64,000 nucleotides of DNA from Thiocystis minor (GTDB lineage Bacteria > Pseudomonadota > Gammaproteobacteria > Chromatiales > Chromatiaceae), in assembly GCF_016653465.1 (NCBI RefSeq), contig NZ_NHSQ01000113.1, positions 1 through 64,000 on the forward strand, read 5' to 3'. The position numbers were made by a program, and so were the translations under genes. Below are positions 1 through 8,640 of this stretch, one piece after another (within the stretch, counting starts at the first letter, position 1; each line of letters opens with the position of its first letter). The notes below the pieces were generated by a model. That model was given only the letters and a program-made list of their open reading frames with translations, did not search any database and was not told the origin of the DNA.

Positions 1-162
1 CATGTACTGATGTTCAGACCCGGCGTCGAACTGGACTTTGACCTGCGCGGACAGGAGCCCGGACTGCATTCGCAGAACATCCCGGTGCGCGCGAAGCTCG
101 CGACCGTCAAGGCCCAGGCAGAGCAACGCCAGGCGCCTCAGTCTCCGACTGACGCGCGCCGG

Positions 163-1416
163 ATGATGTCCGCCAACACCGATGGCCGGCTAGGGCGCCC
201 GCGCCGCGCGCGCTTTCCGACCAAGCTTGGGCTTGGGCTTGGGTTGCTCGCCGGTGCCATCGCGGCGGACGCGACTGGGACTGGCCTTCCGCCGGTTGGC
301 AGCCAGCCTCCTCCCCAGCACGCTAGCCACCTTGAACTGATACTTGGCAGCGCGGTCAACAGCCGCGCGAAAAACGACGAGGACGACAGCGGACTGGCCT
401 GGGGCTTTGCCGAAGTCCGGATCAGCGAGAGCTGGCGCTCTGGCTTGAACGGCGGAGCAACGCTCATCGCGACCCCCGAACTCTGGCAGGATCAGCCCGG
501 ACTCTATGACCGGGTCTTCACCGCGTCCTTCGACATTCGCGACCTCTATCTTGGCGCCAGCACGCCGGACGGTGCCGCGCAGGCATGGGTCGGGCGCAAG
601 AGCTTCGCGATCAATCCGGTCCTCGACGGCGACAGTCAGCAGGGTATTGGGGCGAGTCTAGCGCTCGGCGGCGAGACCCAGCTCCATCTGGCCGCGCTGT
701 CGCGCTGGATCAAGTACTCGCGCACGCACTTTGACGCCCGCGGCATCTCCGGCTGGGAGAGCGTCGCCGAGGCCAACCCGCGCGCGGGCGATGTCTATCT
801 CGCGCTGAGCATTGAGCAGATCCGGCTCGGCGAACACCTGAGCCTCGCGCCCTTTGTTAATTATCAGGACCATGTGCTTGCCGTTTACGGCTCGACCATC
901 ACCTGGTCGCAACCGCTGCGCGGACACGACGACGCTTGGCGCTGGGAACTCGAAACCATCCTGGCGTACTACCGCAATCAGGTTCCAGCCGCGCTGCAAC
1001 CCGACTATCAGGACGTCTGGTCAGGCCGGATTCATGCCCAGCTCCACCGCTCGGACTTCTCCGTTGGTGCCGGCGCCTACTGGATCGGTGACCGGCGCAA
1101 CGACACCGGCGCCGGTCTCTTTACCGATTTCGACCCGATGCAGGAAGACGACCTCTATCCCTACAACGATCGGAACAACCTGCACCTGTTCTATCTCGAT
1201 GGCGCCTTTAGCCTCGGCAAGCTGGCGCTGAAGCCGGCGCTCGGCGTTGGCCGCAACCAGGCTCTGTCGAGCAATTCGCTTGAATTCGATCTGCTGGTCG
1301 AGTATCCGCTGACCCCAAGGATCACACTCGCCGGCTATGTCGTTCATGTCGATTTCTCACGCGATGTGATGCCCAATTATTCCAAAATCGGCACCTCGCT
1401 GAGCTACGCCTTCTGA
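163..1416 (+). CDS. outer-membrane porin-like beta-barrel protein
   Basis: Predicted 417-residue exported protein. From the ATG pair at 163/166 it begins with a basic stretch, then a hydrophobic segment (LGLGLGLLAGAIAA) typical of a signal peptide. The body is rich in alternating aromatic and polar strands and short turns, and ends in ...GTSLSYAF with a C-terminal phenylalanine, the usual outer-membrane barrel signature. It is probably a substrate-uptake porin, but the substrate cannot be named. The reading frame stays open to the left window edge (another ATG at 10). I prefer 163 because the upstream residues do not resemble a leader. No close partner gene is visible; the next gene is about 430 bases away. 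Confidence 0.6.
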   Translation: MMSANTDGRLGRPRRARFPTKLGLGLGLLAGAIAADATGTGLPPVGSQPPPQHASHLELILGSAVNSRAKNDEDDSGLAWGFAEVRISESWRSGLNGGATLIATPELWQDQPGLYDRVFTASFDIRDLYLGASTPDGAAQAWVGRKSFAINPVLDGDSQQGIGASLALGGETQLHLAALSRWIKYSRTHFDARGISGWESVAEANPRAGDVYLALSIEQIRLGEHLSLAPFVNYQDHVLAVYGSTITWSQPLRGHDDAWRWELETILAYYRNQVPAALQPDYQDVWSGRIHAQLHRSDFSVGAGAYWIGDRRNDTGAGLFTDFDPMQEDDLYPYNDRNNLHLFYLDGAFSLGKLALKPALGVGRNQALSSNSLEFDLLVEYPLTPRITLAGYVVHVDFSRDVMPNYSKIGTSLSYAF

Positions 1417-1845
1417 CGCCGGCGCCACGCTCTTCATGCGTTTCAAACAGTGGCCAGAAGCAGAGCAGGTCGGGTTCCTGAGTCGCACGCGTGGCTTACA
1501 TTCCAACCGACGCCACGAAACTGCCGCACCCAACCAAACAACCGCCACCGCCCACACCTCCTAGCGCGTCGTCCGACAGCTCACTGGGGCGGGCAGGGAT
1601 GAACAGATGAAGCACCTGCTCCGTGTTTGCCGCGTCAGGTCACGCCGCGGCGGGCGGGGAACCGAACCCGCCCGGCGATCCGCGACGGCAGGCTACCGCA
1701 CACCGGACACGATGGATATGATCGATTGGCCTTCATCATGAATCCGACCGGGCTGTGGGGGAACGAGCGTTTCGGCGTCGAGAGATGCCATTCTGGACGC
1801 GGTTTCGCTGACCTTTCTCCCAAGCCCGGCTAGAATCTCCCCATC
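1417..1845. other. non-coding gap with one strong hairpin
   Basis: About 430 bases between the porin and the exchanger. Small frames here (for example 1627-1833) have no recognisable product. It holds a hairpin at 1651-1674 and, just before the next gene, a copy of the motif GGACGCGGTTT at 1795-1805 that recurs around the rnf operon. Confidence 0.5.
1651..1674. repeat. 8-bp stem hairpin
   Basis: CGGGCGGG (1651-1658) and CCCGCCCG (1667-1674) pair perfectly around an 8-base loop. No T-run follows, so it is not a classic intrinsic terminator. Its role is unknown. Confidence 0.5.
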
Positions 1846-2961
1846 GTGACGCACCGGACTCACCCGATGATGCTGTTTTTCTTTCTGCTTGGTCTGGCGG
1901 TCCTGATCCTGGGCGCCGAATTACTGGTGCGTGGCGCCTCCCGCCTGGCCGTCGCCTTCGGCATCTCGCCGCTGGTGGTGGGTCTGACCGTCGTGGCCTT
2001 CGGCACCAGCTCGCCGGAACTGGCGGTCTCGGTGCAGTCCACCTGGTCCGGACAGGCGGATATCGCGCTAGGGAACGTGATCGGCAGCAATATTTTCAAT
2101 GTGCTCTTCATCCTTGGCGTCTCCGCGCTCATCACCCCCCTGATTGTCAATCGGCAGCTCGTTCGTCAGGAGGTGCCGCTGATGATCGGCGTCTCGCTGC
2201 TGACCTGGGGTCTGGCGCGGGATGGAGCCCTGTCGTTTCTGGACGGCGCGCTGCTGTCCGGCCTGCTGGCGGTCTATTGCGTGTTTCTGATCCGGCAGAG
2301 CCGCCGTGCCCAGTCGCTCGATCTGGCGCCGGAAAACGCTCCGTCGCCGGACCTGACCGACCACGCAACCTGGGACCGGCATTGGGCGGTGCAACTCGGA
2401 TTGATCGCGGCTGGGCTGATCCTGCTGGTGCTCGGCTCGCGCTGGCTGGTGGAGGGCGCGATCGCCTTCGCGACCTGGATGGGGGTCAGCGAGCTGGTCA
2501 TCGGACTGACCATCGTCGCCGCCGGCACCTCGCTGCCGGAGGTCGCCACCTCGATCCTGGCGGCGCTGCGAGGCGAGCGCGATATCGCGGTGGGAAACGC
2601 GGTCGGCAGCAACATTTTTAACCTGTTATGCGTTCTCGGCATCTCCGCCCTGGTCGCGCCAACGGCGCTGCCGGTCTCCTCGGGCATGCTGAGCTTCGAT
2701 CTGCCGATCATGATCGCCGTGGCGGTCGCCTGTCTGCCGATCTTCTTCACCGGCTATGTGATCGCGCGCTGGGAGGGCTTGCTGTTTCTGGCTTATTACA
2801 TCGCCTATACCGCCTGGCTCTTCCTGCACGCCACCGACCACGCCGGCCAGGCGCTGTTCGGCACGGTGATAATCGGCTTCGTCATTCCGCTCACCTTCGT
2901 CACGCTCGCCGTCCTGAGCTACCGCCACTGGCGGGGATCGCACCGTCCGGGCGATCTCTGA
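1846..2961 (+). CDS. calcium/sodium antiporter, YrbG-type CaCA family
   Basis: A 371-residue inner-membrane protein with two homologous halves. Each half carries the cation-exchanger alpha-repeat motif: ALGNVIGSNIFNVLFILG in the first and AVGNAVGSNIFNLLCVLG in the second, plus the preceding FGTSSPE and AGTSLPE signatures. These mark K+-independent Na+(H+)/Ca2+ exchangers of the YrbG group. The length is normal for the family. The frame opens with GTG at 1846, but ATG at 1867 or 1870 directly precedes the first membrane segment and is equally plausible. The gene stands alone; the next gene starts about 210 bases downstream. Confidence 0.88.
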   Translation: MTHRTHPMMLFFFLLGLAVLILGAELLVRGASRLAVAFGISPLVVGLTVVAFGTSSPELAVSVQSTWSGQADIALGNVIGSNIFNVLFILGVSALITPLIVNRQLVRQEVPLMIGVSLLTWGLARDGALSFLDGALLSGLLAVYCVFLIRQSRRAQSLDLAPENAPSPDLTDHATWDRHWAVQLGLIAAGLILLVLGSRWLVEGAIAFATWMGVSELVIGLTIVAAGTSLPEVATSILAALRGERDIAVGNAVGSNIFNLLCVLGISALVAPTALPVSSGMLSFDLPIMIAVAVACLPIFFTGYVIARWEGLLFLAYYIAYTAWLFLHATDHAGQALFGTVIIGFVIPLTFVTLAVLSYRHWRGSHRPGDL

Positions 2962-3173
2962 GCGGACCGCGCGGAGGCAGCCTGTCGGCCACACCAAACA
3001 TCGGGACGCCGCTTCCGGGCGGCAGTCGGTTCGGTTATGATTCGACGATTCATCAGGCGGCCTGTCATGGGTTGGCCTGACCGGCAATCCTGAACGGCTG
3101 ACGCGGACCATTCTCCCGTGCCAGTCACCCCTGACAACAATTCACCCACGATCGTGGCGAGACGGAGAAACCC

Positions 3174-3425
3174 ATGGGACTCGGCGGCATCAGTATCTGG
3201 CAGCTCTTAATTATCCTGGTCATCGTGCTGTTGCTGTTTGGCACCAAACGATTGAAAAATGTCGGTTCCGATCTGGGTGGCGCGATCCGGAGCTTCCGCG
3301 ACTCGATGTCGAACGCGGACAAGGATGACAAGGTCGACAATGAACAACCGACCAGCGGACAGGCCGCCAGTGCGCCGGTTTCAACGTCGAAAACCAGTCA
3401 GGAAACGGACAAGCATCGCACCTGA
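3174..3425 (+). CDS. tatA: Tat translocase subunit TatA
   Basis: An 83-residue protein with the TatA layout: a short periplasmic N-terminus (MGLGGISIW), one membrane helix ([14 protein letters not shown]), the FG hinge, then an amphipathic helix ([20 protein letters not shown]) and an acidic/polar tail. TatA forms the pore-like assembly of the twin-arginine export system in the inner membrane. GGAGAAACCC before the ATG gives a good ribosome site. tatB follows after 30 bases, but tatC is not in this window. A second tatA lies at 21738. Confidence 0.93.
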   Translation: MGLGGISIWQLLIILVIVLLLFGTKRLKNVGSDLGGAIRSFRDSMSNADKDDKVDNEQPTSGQAASAPVSTSKTSQETDKHRT

Positions 3426-3455
3426 CCCGCGTTCGATAGAGCAGGTTGACTCATC

Positions 3456-3779
3456 ATGTTCGATGTTGGCTTCTCGGAACTGATTTTGGTCGCGGTCGTC
3501 GCGCTCCTCGTCGTCGGCCCGGAGCGACTGCCGAAGGTCGCCCGCGTCGCCGGCATGTGGCTAGCGCGCGCGCGGCGCAGCCTGGTCGCAGTCAAGCAGG
3601 AGATCGATCGCGAAATGAAGGCGGGCGAACTCGCCGAAATCCTCAAGCAGCAGGCCGCCGCCAATCCGCTAGAGACTATCCTTGAGGATTCGTCCAAGCC
3701 TCCTTCGTCATCGCCCACCCCAGCCGCACCGGCTTCCGTCGATGCTTCGGCCACTCCCGATCAAGGTTCGCGCGGCTAA
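3456..3779 (+). CDS. tatB: Tat translocase subunit TatB
   Basis: A 107-residue protein beginning MFDVGFSELILVAVVALLVV-GPERLPKVAR. The glutamate in the first helix and the GPERLP hinge separate TatB from TatA. A charged amphipathic helix and a low-complexity Pro/Ser/Ala tail follow; the protein is short for TatB. TatB works with TatC as the receptor for twin-arginine signal peptides. The neighbour downstream is a permease rather than the expected tatC, so TatC must be encoded elsewhere. Confidence 0.92.
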   Translation: MFDVGFSELILVAVVALLVVGPERLPKVARVAGMWLARARRSLVAVKQEIDREMKAGELAEILKQQAAANPLETILEDSSKPPSSSPTPAAPASVDASATPDQGSRG

Positions 3780-3912
3780 ACCGCATCGCCCGCTGCTACA
3801 ACTCCCGCGCCGGCAAGCACCAGCGATGCAAGGCCATCCACTCAAGGATGCTCCGCTTGCCACCGCAGGCAAACTATTGACAACAATTCATACCGTTAAA
3901 GAGGTTGCTCGA

Positions 3913-5352
3913 TTGAATCCCCTATCCGCCTGGACATCCCGCGTCCACCAATCCTCGCTCTCCCGGCGCATGCCCCGGCCCGTGATGATCGCCCTGATCC
4001 TGACCTGTCTGCTGGCGCCGCTCGTGGCCAGCGCCGCAACCACACAGGAGATCGCGCTCTTCGGTATCCCGACCGAATTCATCCTCTTCGCACTCACCCT
4101 GCTTGGGGTCGCCTTCCTTCATAACCACACACTCACCGTCGCCCTGACCGGGCTTGCCGCGATCACGACCTACAAACTCGTCTTCACGGGTTTTCACGCG
4201 GGCGCTGGCCTTGCCGGTCTGGCGGGTCACATGGGCGGCGAGTGGGTGATTCTGACCAACCTGCTCGGGCTCCTGCTCGGCTTCGCGCTGCTGGCCCGTC
4301 ATTTCGAGGACAGCGGAGTGCCCCAGATTCTGCCCCGCTACCTGCCGGATGGCTGGCTGGGCGGCTTGGCGTTGCTGGCCGCGATTTTCGTGCTGTCGAG
4401 CTTCCTCGACAACATCGCCGCCGCCCTGATCGGCGGCACCATCGCCTTCACGGTCTTCCGGCAGCGGGTGCATATCGGCTATCTCGCGGCCATCGTGGCG
4501 GCCTCGAATGCCGGCGGCTCCGGCAGCGTGGTCGGCGATACCACCACCACCATGATGTGGATTTCCGGCATCGCGCCTCAGGATGTCTTCCACGCCTATG
4601 TCGCCGCGGGCGTGGCCCTGGTGATCTTCGGCATCCCCGCCGCGCTCCAGCAGCATCGCTTCTCGCCGATCGTCTGCGATGCCCCGGAGGGCAGCCGGAT
4701 CGACTGGACCCGTCTCGGCATCGTCGCCTGGATTCTCGTGGCCGCCGTCACCACCAACGTCGTCGTGAATTCCGGCTTCAAGGATCTGGCGGATGTCTTT
4801 CCGTTTCTCGGTGCCGCGGTCTGGGTCGCCATTCTGCTTGCCGCCCGGCTGCGCAAGCCCGAGTGGAGCCTACTGCCGGAGGCACTCAAGGGCAGCCTTT
4901 TCCTGCTGACGCTGGTCGTCTGCGCCTCCATGATGCCAGTGGAAAAGTTGCCGGAAGCCTCCTGGTATTCCGCCTTTACGCTGGGCTTCGTCTCCGCCGT
5001 CTTCGACAACATCCCGCTCACCGCGCTGGCCATCGAGCAGGGCGGATTCGATTGGGGCATGCTCGCTTACGCGGTCGGTTTCGGCGGCTCCATGATCTGG
5101 TTCGGCAGCTCCGCCGGCGTGGCGCTCTCGAATCTGTTTCCACAGGCCAAATCGGTCGGCTCCTGGCTGCGTCACGGCTGGCATGTGGCGGTGGCCTATG
5201 TGATTGGCTTCGCCGCCCTCATGTTCACCCTTGGCTGGCAACCGCATGAGGCGCCTCTGGCAGCGGTCCCCGCCGCGAACACCGCACACAGCGAACCAGC
5301 CGTGCTCCAGCTCGATACTCTAACGCACGCGGATCGGGAGACAGCGCAATGA
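3913..5352 (+). CDS. ion transporter superfamily permease (ArsB/NhaD/CitM-like)
   Basis: A polytopic membrane protein of about 479 residues with a cleavable-looking leader (ILTCLLAPLVASA) and roughly eleven hydrophobic segments. Each half contains a helix-break motif with a DN pair (FLDNIAAALIGG and VFDNIPLTALAI), characteristic of the ion-transporter superfamily (NhaD, ArsB and citrate permeases). The substrate could be Na+/H+, arsenite or a dicarboxylate and is not resolved. The reading frame is open back into tatB (3682). I chose TTG 3913 because GAGG sits 8 bases upstream; ATG 3970 is the alternative. It overlaps the universal stress gene by four bases (ATGA), implying co-translation. Confidence 0.72.
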   Translation: MNPLSAWTSRVHQSSLSRRMPRPVMIALILTCLLAPLVASAATTQEIALFGIPTEFILFALTLLGVAFLHNHTLTVALTGLAAITTYKLVFTGFHAGAGLAGLAGHMGGEWVILTNLLGLLLGFALLARHFEDSGVPQILPRYLPDGWLGGLALLAAIFVLSSFLDNIAAALIGGTIAFTVFRQRVHIGYLAAIVAASNAGGSGSVVGDTTTTMMWISGIAPQDVFHAYVAAGVALVIFGIPAALQQHRFSPIVCDAPEGSRIDWTRLGIVAWILVAAVTTNVVVNSGFKDLADVFPFLGAAVWVAILLAARLRKPEWSLLPEALKGSLFLLTLVVCASMMPVEKLPEASWYSAFTLGFVSAVFDNIPLTALAIEQGGFDWGMLAYAVGFGGSMIWFGSSAGVALSNLFPQAKSVGSWLRHGWHVAVAYVIGFAALMFTLGWQPHEAPLAAVPAANTAHSEPAVLQLDTLTHADRETAQ

Positions 5353-5774
5353 TCAAGTTTCTGGCACCGGTCGATGGTTCGGAATCGGCGGAACGCGCCG
5401 TCCGTCATCTGATTCAACTCGCTCGCTGCAAGGCGCCGGCGGAAATTCATCTTCTCAATGTGCGTCCTCCGATCGAGGCTTGGGAAGTGCGCCGTTTCCT
5501 GACCGAGGAAGAAATCGCGCAGACCCAGCAGGGCGAGGGCGAAAGCGACCTGCAGTCCGCGCGCGCCTTGCTCGACGAGGCCGGACTCTCCTACACCGCC
5601 CAGGTGCTGATCGGCCCGGTCGCGCAGACCATCGCGACCTTCGCCACCGAGCAGGGCTGCGACGCCATCGTCATGGGGACTCACGGCCGGGGGGGACTCG
5701 GGAATCTCCTGATGGGATCGGTCGCGACCAAGGTGATCCATCTGGTGAAGATTCCGGTCACGTTAGTCCGGTAA
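5349..5774 (+). CDS. universal stress protein, UspA family
   Basis: A 141-residue cytoplasmic protein with the Usp fold. It has an N-terminal strand and acidic residue (FLAPVDGSESAER) and the ATP-binding loop GTHGRGGLGNLLMGS, matching the G-x2-G-x9-G(S/T) pattern. It is likely an ATP-binding UspFG-type member. The start overlaps the upstream permease stop (ATGA), so the pair is probably one transcriptional and translational unit, and the Usp may modulate or sense the state of the transporter. Confidence 0.9.
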   Translation: MIKFLAPVDGSESAERAVRHLIQLARCKAPAEIHLLNVRPPIEAWEVRRFLTEEEIAQTQQGEGESDLQSARALLDEAGLSYTAQVLIGPVAQTIATFATEQGCDAIVMGTHGRGGLGNLLMGSVATKVIHLVKIPVTLVR

Positions 5775-5894
5775 ATGCGTGCGGCTCCGCCCGGTTCAGC
5801 CGGGCGGAGTCTCCAGAATCCAACTCCCCAATGGTTTTCCCGCGTGATCGTACTGTTGATCATCGCCTCTTCATTTTCGCGACGCGAACTATGA

Positions 5895-6012
5895 GCGCCG
5901 GCTTGCAGCCGGCACCTGGGGCAGTCGACATGTTGTCGACTGAAACACGACCGAGGGTCGCTTGTCCGGCTACAAGCCGGACTTACCAGTGCCGGCTGCA
6001 AGCCGGCGCTCC
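5895..6012. repeat. cluster of four palindromes (REP/BIME-like)
   Basis: Four hairpins lie within 118 bases: GCCGGCTTGCAGCCGGC (about 5897-5913), GTCGACATGTTGTCGAC (5924-5940), TCCGGCTACAAGCCGGA (5965-5981) and GCCGGCTGCAAGCCGGC (5991-6007). The first and last are exact reverse complements, so the block has inverted outer arms like a bacterial interspersed mosaic element. The right half supplies the last codons and stop of the diguanylate cyclase at 5970-7220. Confidence 0.75.
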
Positions 6013-7220
6013 CGGAGATTGTCGTAGATCTCGCTGCGATTACGACCCTGTTGTTTCGCCAGATACAGCGCCTGGTCCGCCTGTTGGACCAGCACCTCCG
6101 ACTCGGGATAGGCATCCTCGGCGACCGCGCCCCCAAGACTGATGGTCACGCCGCCGGTGGGCGAGTTGGGATGACGGATATTCAAGTCAATCACCGCTTG
6201 GCGTAGCTCCTCGGCGAAGTCCCGTATCCCCGGCAAGCCGGTGTTTGGCAGCACGAGAACAAATTCCTCGCCCCCATAGCGGGCGCAAAAATCGCCGCCG
6301 CGCCGCAATTTCGCCTGGAGCGCCTGGGCAACTTGCCGCAGACACTGATCGCCAGCCGGATGACCGAAGGCGTCGTTGTAATCCTTGAAGTGGTCGATAT
6401 CGCAGAGAATCACGGCGAGCGGGATCTGTTGCCGTCGCCCGGACCGCCATGTCTGCTGGAACTGTTCGTTGAAGAAGCGTCGATTGCGTACCCCGGTCAG
6501 CGAGTCCACCATCGCCTGTTCGCGCAATTGGCGATGATAGCCGCTCAACATCTGGCCCATGATCACGATGACCAACAAGCCGCTGAGACCGATCGCGAGA
6601 TGGCTGAAGGTCAGCGCGGCGAGCGGAATCGCGGCGACGCGCGGCAGCGTCACGCTAACCCCGCCGCGCACGTCGCCTTCCCGATACCCCTGCTCTTCAT
6701 GGCAGCGTAGACACGCCTTTTCCGTGATGAGCGGTGCCATGTAACGATAGGATCGCTCGCCGACGATCTCTCCCTTTTCCGCAAGGCCCTGTTCAAACTG
6801 ACGCAGCGCCTCGGTCTCCCAGTCCGTGGGCTGGTTCTCCGGGCGCAGCGGCTTCAAACTGGTGATGTGGAACTGAACCCCTCGGCTTTGCTGGGCGATC
6901 TCGGCCAGTTGTCGGGTCATGAAGGCGGGATTGACGAGCGTCAGGGTCAGGTCATCGGAGATTCGCAGGTCGCGCTGCGGATCCTTGAGATAGGGGTTCG
7001 GCTGGGTCTCCGGTGTCACCGGGACATAGACGCCGCCATGACGGGCATTCCAGCGCCGGGTGATGACGATCTGCTCAAAGAAGGAGCGCGCGGTTTCGAG
7101 CGCCAGCTCCTGACGTTTTTCGTTGGCTTGATAGATATTCCAGGCCAGCGAGAGACCCACCAGGGCGCACCACAGCAGACCGGCCAGAACCAGCCTGAAA
7201 TTTAAGCGATATCCGGTCAC
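5970..7220 (-). CDS. membrane diguanylate cyclase with c-haem DUF3365 sensor
   Basis: A 416-residue protein. A membrane helix (about 9-29) is followed by a periplasmic DUF3365/Tll0287-like sensor domain with a covalent haem motif CLRCH near residue 168. A second membrane helix lies near 195-217, then a GGDEF domain. The active-site loop is GGEEF (about 315) and an RGGD I-site sits five residues before it, so the enzyme should make c-di-GMP and be product-inhibited. The haem suggests redox, NO or O2 sensing, which is inference. The start overlaps the upstream small gene (ATGA). The last dozen residues (RRLAAGTGKSGL) are encoded by the palindromic repeat and may be an acquired tail. Confidence 0.88.
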   Translation of the reverse strand: MTGYRLNFRLVLAGLLWCALVGLSLAWNIYQANEKRQELALETARSFFEQIVITRRWNARHGGVYVPVTPETQPNPYLKDPQRDLRISDDLTLTLVNPAFMTRQLAEIAQQSRGVQFHITSLKPLRPENQPTDWETEALRQFEQGLAEKGEIVGERSYRYMAPLITEKACLRCHEEQGYREGDVRGGVSVTLPRVAAIPLAALTFSHLAIGLSGLLVIVIMGQMLSGYHRQLREQAMVDSLTGVRNRRFFNEQFQQTWRSGRRQQIPLAVILCDIDHFKDYNDAFGHPAGDQCLRQVAQALQAKLRRGGDFCARYGGEEFVLVLPNTGLPGIRDFAEELRQAVIDLNIRHPNSPTGGVTISLGGAVAEDAYPESEVLVQQADQALYLAKQQGRNRSEIYDNLRERRLAAGTGKSGL

Positions 7221-7501
7221 TCGACGACCTTAGGCTCCCGCCATGCTCCCGCCAGATAGGCAAAGACGCTGTCGATCCGCGCGGGTTCCAGCGCCCCGAA
7301 GCGTTGTCCCAGGCGATAGCCGAGATTTTTCCAGGTCAGGCGCTCCAGGGCATCGGCCTCGTAGACCTTGTGGCGCCGGGTCGCATCCTCCCAGCCGTTC
7401 AGGAATTTACCGCGACGGTGTTCGTCAGGGGCCTTGCGTTCGTCGCGGTCATAGATGCAGGCGGTGACGGCGGCGTCGATCTCGTGGGTCGGAATGGGCA
7501 T
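7217..7501 (-). CDS. small conserved hypothetical protein
   Basis: A 94-residue soluble protein beginning MPIPTHEIDAAVTACIYDRD. The ATG at 7501 is preceded by GGAGAC; a longer frame to 7567 lacks a better start. It is rich in charged residues (HRRGKFLNGWEDATRRHKVYEAD) and has no membrane segment or known motif that I recognise. Its stop overlaps the start of the diguanylate cyclase by four bases, so the two are co-translated and may share a signalling role. Confidence 0.6.
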   Translation of the reverse strand: MPIPTHEIDAAVTACIYDRDERKAPDEHRRGKFLNGWEDATRRHKVYEADALERLTWKNLGYRLGQRFGALEPARIDSVFAYLAGAWREPKVVE

Positions 7502-7926
7502 GATGTCTCCAGCGATTGAGGGCGCGGCGAACATTAGGTACCGCGTGCCGGCGCAGTCTAGCGCCAAAGGCGATCCGGGTCACTGAACCGCGAGCGGGTT
7601 CGGCGACAGCAGGCCGTTGACCGAAGAGAAGGTCAGTTCGCGTTATTTCAGCGCGCCGGCCCTGAATCGGGCCGGTCTGCTTGGCAACCGTTACGCCCTG
7701 CTGACATCGGGTCTGATGCTCCTTTTGCAGTTCGCCTTCACCGATCTCGTTCCCATGCACGATCCATTCGCGGAAGACCGGAAGCAGCCGTGCCCGCCTT
7801 ATAGACAGCATTGACATTTTCAACATTGCATGATCACGCGGGTTGGGGTTACAGTATTTTGACGCGATGCAGCAATTGCAAGCCGCACTGATTTTCCAAG
7901 TACATTCCCGACCGAGGTCAACCATC
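7502..7926. other. intergenic region between divergent genes
   Basis: About 425 bases between the leftward small gene and rightward rseC. It should hold both promoters. A TTGACA hexamer occurs at 7811-7816, but no acceptable -10 box lies at the right spacing, so I do not call a promoter. No gene is supported. Confidence 0.4.
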
Positions 7927-8439
7927 ATGCCGATCGACGTTCCCGCGCCGGACGATCCGACGGACCCGCTCCAACCGGAGCTGGTGGAGGGTCTGGCGCG
8001 TGTCGTGGCGGTGGAAGGCAGGCTGGCCTGGCTCGAACCCGAACAGACCACCTCTTGCGGCGGCTGCGCGGCATCCGGTCTGTGCGGGGCCAAGGGCATC
8101 GGCACGGCCGCGAGTCGACTGGAGATGCGCCGTTTCCCGCTCGTCAACGATGCGCATCTCGCCGTCGGCGAGCGGGTGGTGGTCGGGGTCGATGCGCGTG
8201 CGCTGCTCAAGGCATCGGGAACCGCCTATGCGCTCCCGCTGGTCATCATGTTCGGCGCCGGGGGGATGGCGCAGTGGATCGCCGGAAGCGATGGGATCAC
8301 CATGGCGACGATGTTGGCGGGGCTTGGCGTCGGCCTGCTCGCCGCGCGCTGGGGCGCCCGTTGGCTCGGTGCCCGTGGTCAGCTCGCCCCGCGTTTTCTC
8401 CGCCGCGCCACTGAAGGCGAAACCTGTCGGATCGATTAA
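7927..8439 (+). CDS. rseC: RseC/MucC family protein (SoxR-reducing system)
   Basis: A 170-residue inner-membrane protein. The N-terminal soluble part carries the family cysteine cluster CGGCAASGLCG, followed by a beta-rich domain and two membrane helices (about residues 100-120 and 125-145). RseC works with the Rsx/Rnf complex in reducing SoxR in enterics and commonly precedes rnf genes in gammaproteobacteria. ATG 7927 begins the conserved part; the open frame extends back to 7843 without support. rnfA follows after 200 bases containing paired inverted motifs. Confidence 0.87.
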   Translation: MPIDVPAPDDPTDPLQPELVEGLARVVAVEGRLAWLEPEQTTSCGGCAASGLCGAKGIGTAASRLEMRRFPLVNDAHLAVGERVVVGVDARALLKASGTAYALPLVIMFGAGGMAQWIAGSDGITMATMLAGLGVGLLAARWGARWLGARGQLAPRFLRRATEGETCRID

Positions 8440-8628
8440 ACCGCGTCCGGCATGGCCCGCGTCGTTTGTGGATCGGATCGACATCGCCGGACTCCACGCG
8501 CGATGGCGCTGACGCGGTTTCAGTTTTTTACATTTTTATTATTTAAACCGCGTGTGACTGATCGTCGTTGGTGGCCAGCGAGGCTGGGGGCACTCCAAAC
8601 AACGCCTGTCGCTCTGGACGCGGTTTAA
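8436..8628. promoter_or_regulatory. four alternating ACGCGGTTT motifs upstream of rnfA
   Basis: TTAAACCGCGTCC (8436-8448) and its exact reverse complement GGACGCGGTTTAA (8616-8628) bracket the rseC-rnfA gap. Inside, ACGCGGTTT (8512-8520) and AAACCGCGT (8545-8553) form a perfect inverted repeat around a 24-base AT-rich loop, the only AT-rich stretch nearby and the likeliest place for the rnf promoter. The motif could be an operator or a dispersed repeat; copies or variants also occur at 1795-1805 and 35577-35589. Confidence 0.5.
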
Positions 8629-8640
8629 CGGGGTCGGAAC

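Noticed and set aside
1635-1833. Small overlapping frames before the Ca2+ exchanger
   Set aside because: Mirror-image short frames around a hairpin with no conserved features.
7811-7816. TTGACA as a -35 box for rseC
   Set aside because: No acceptable -10 hexamer 16-18 bases downstream.
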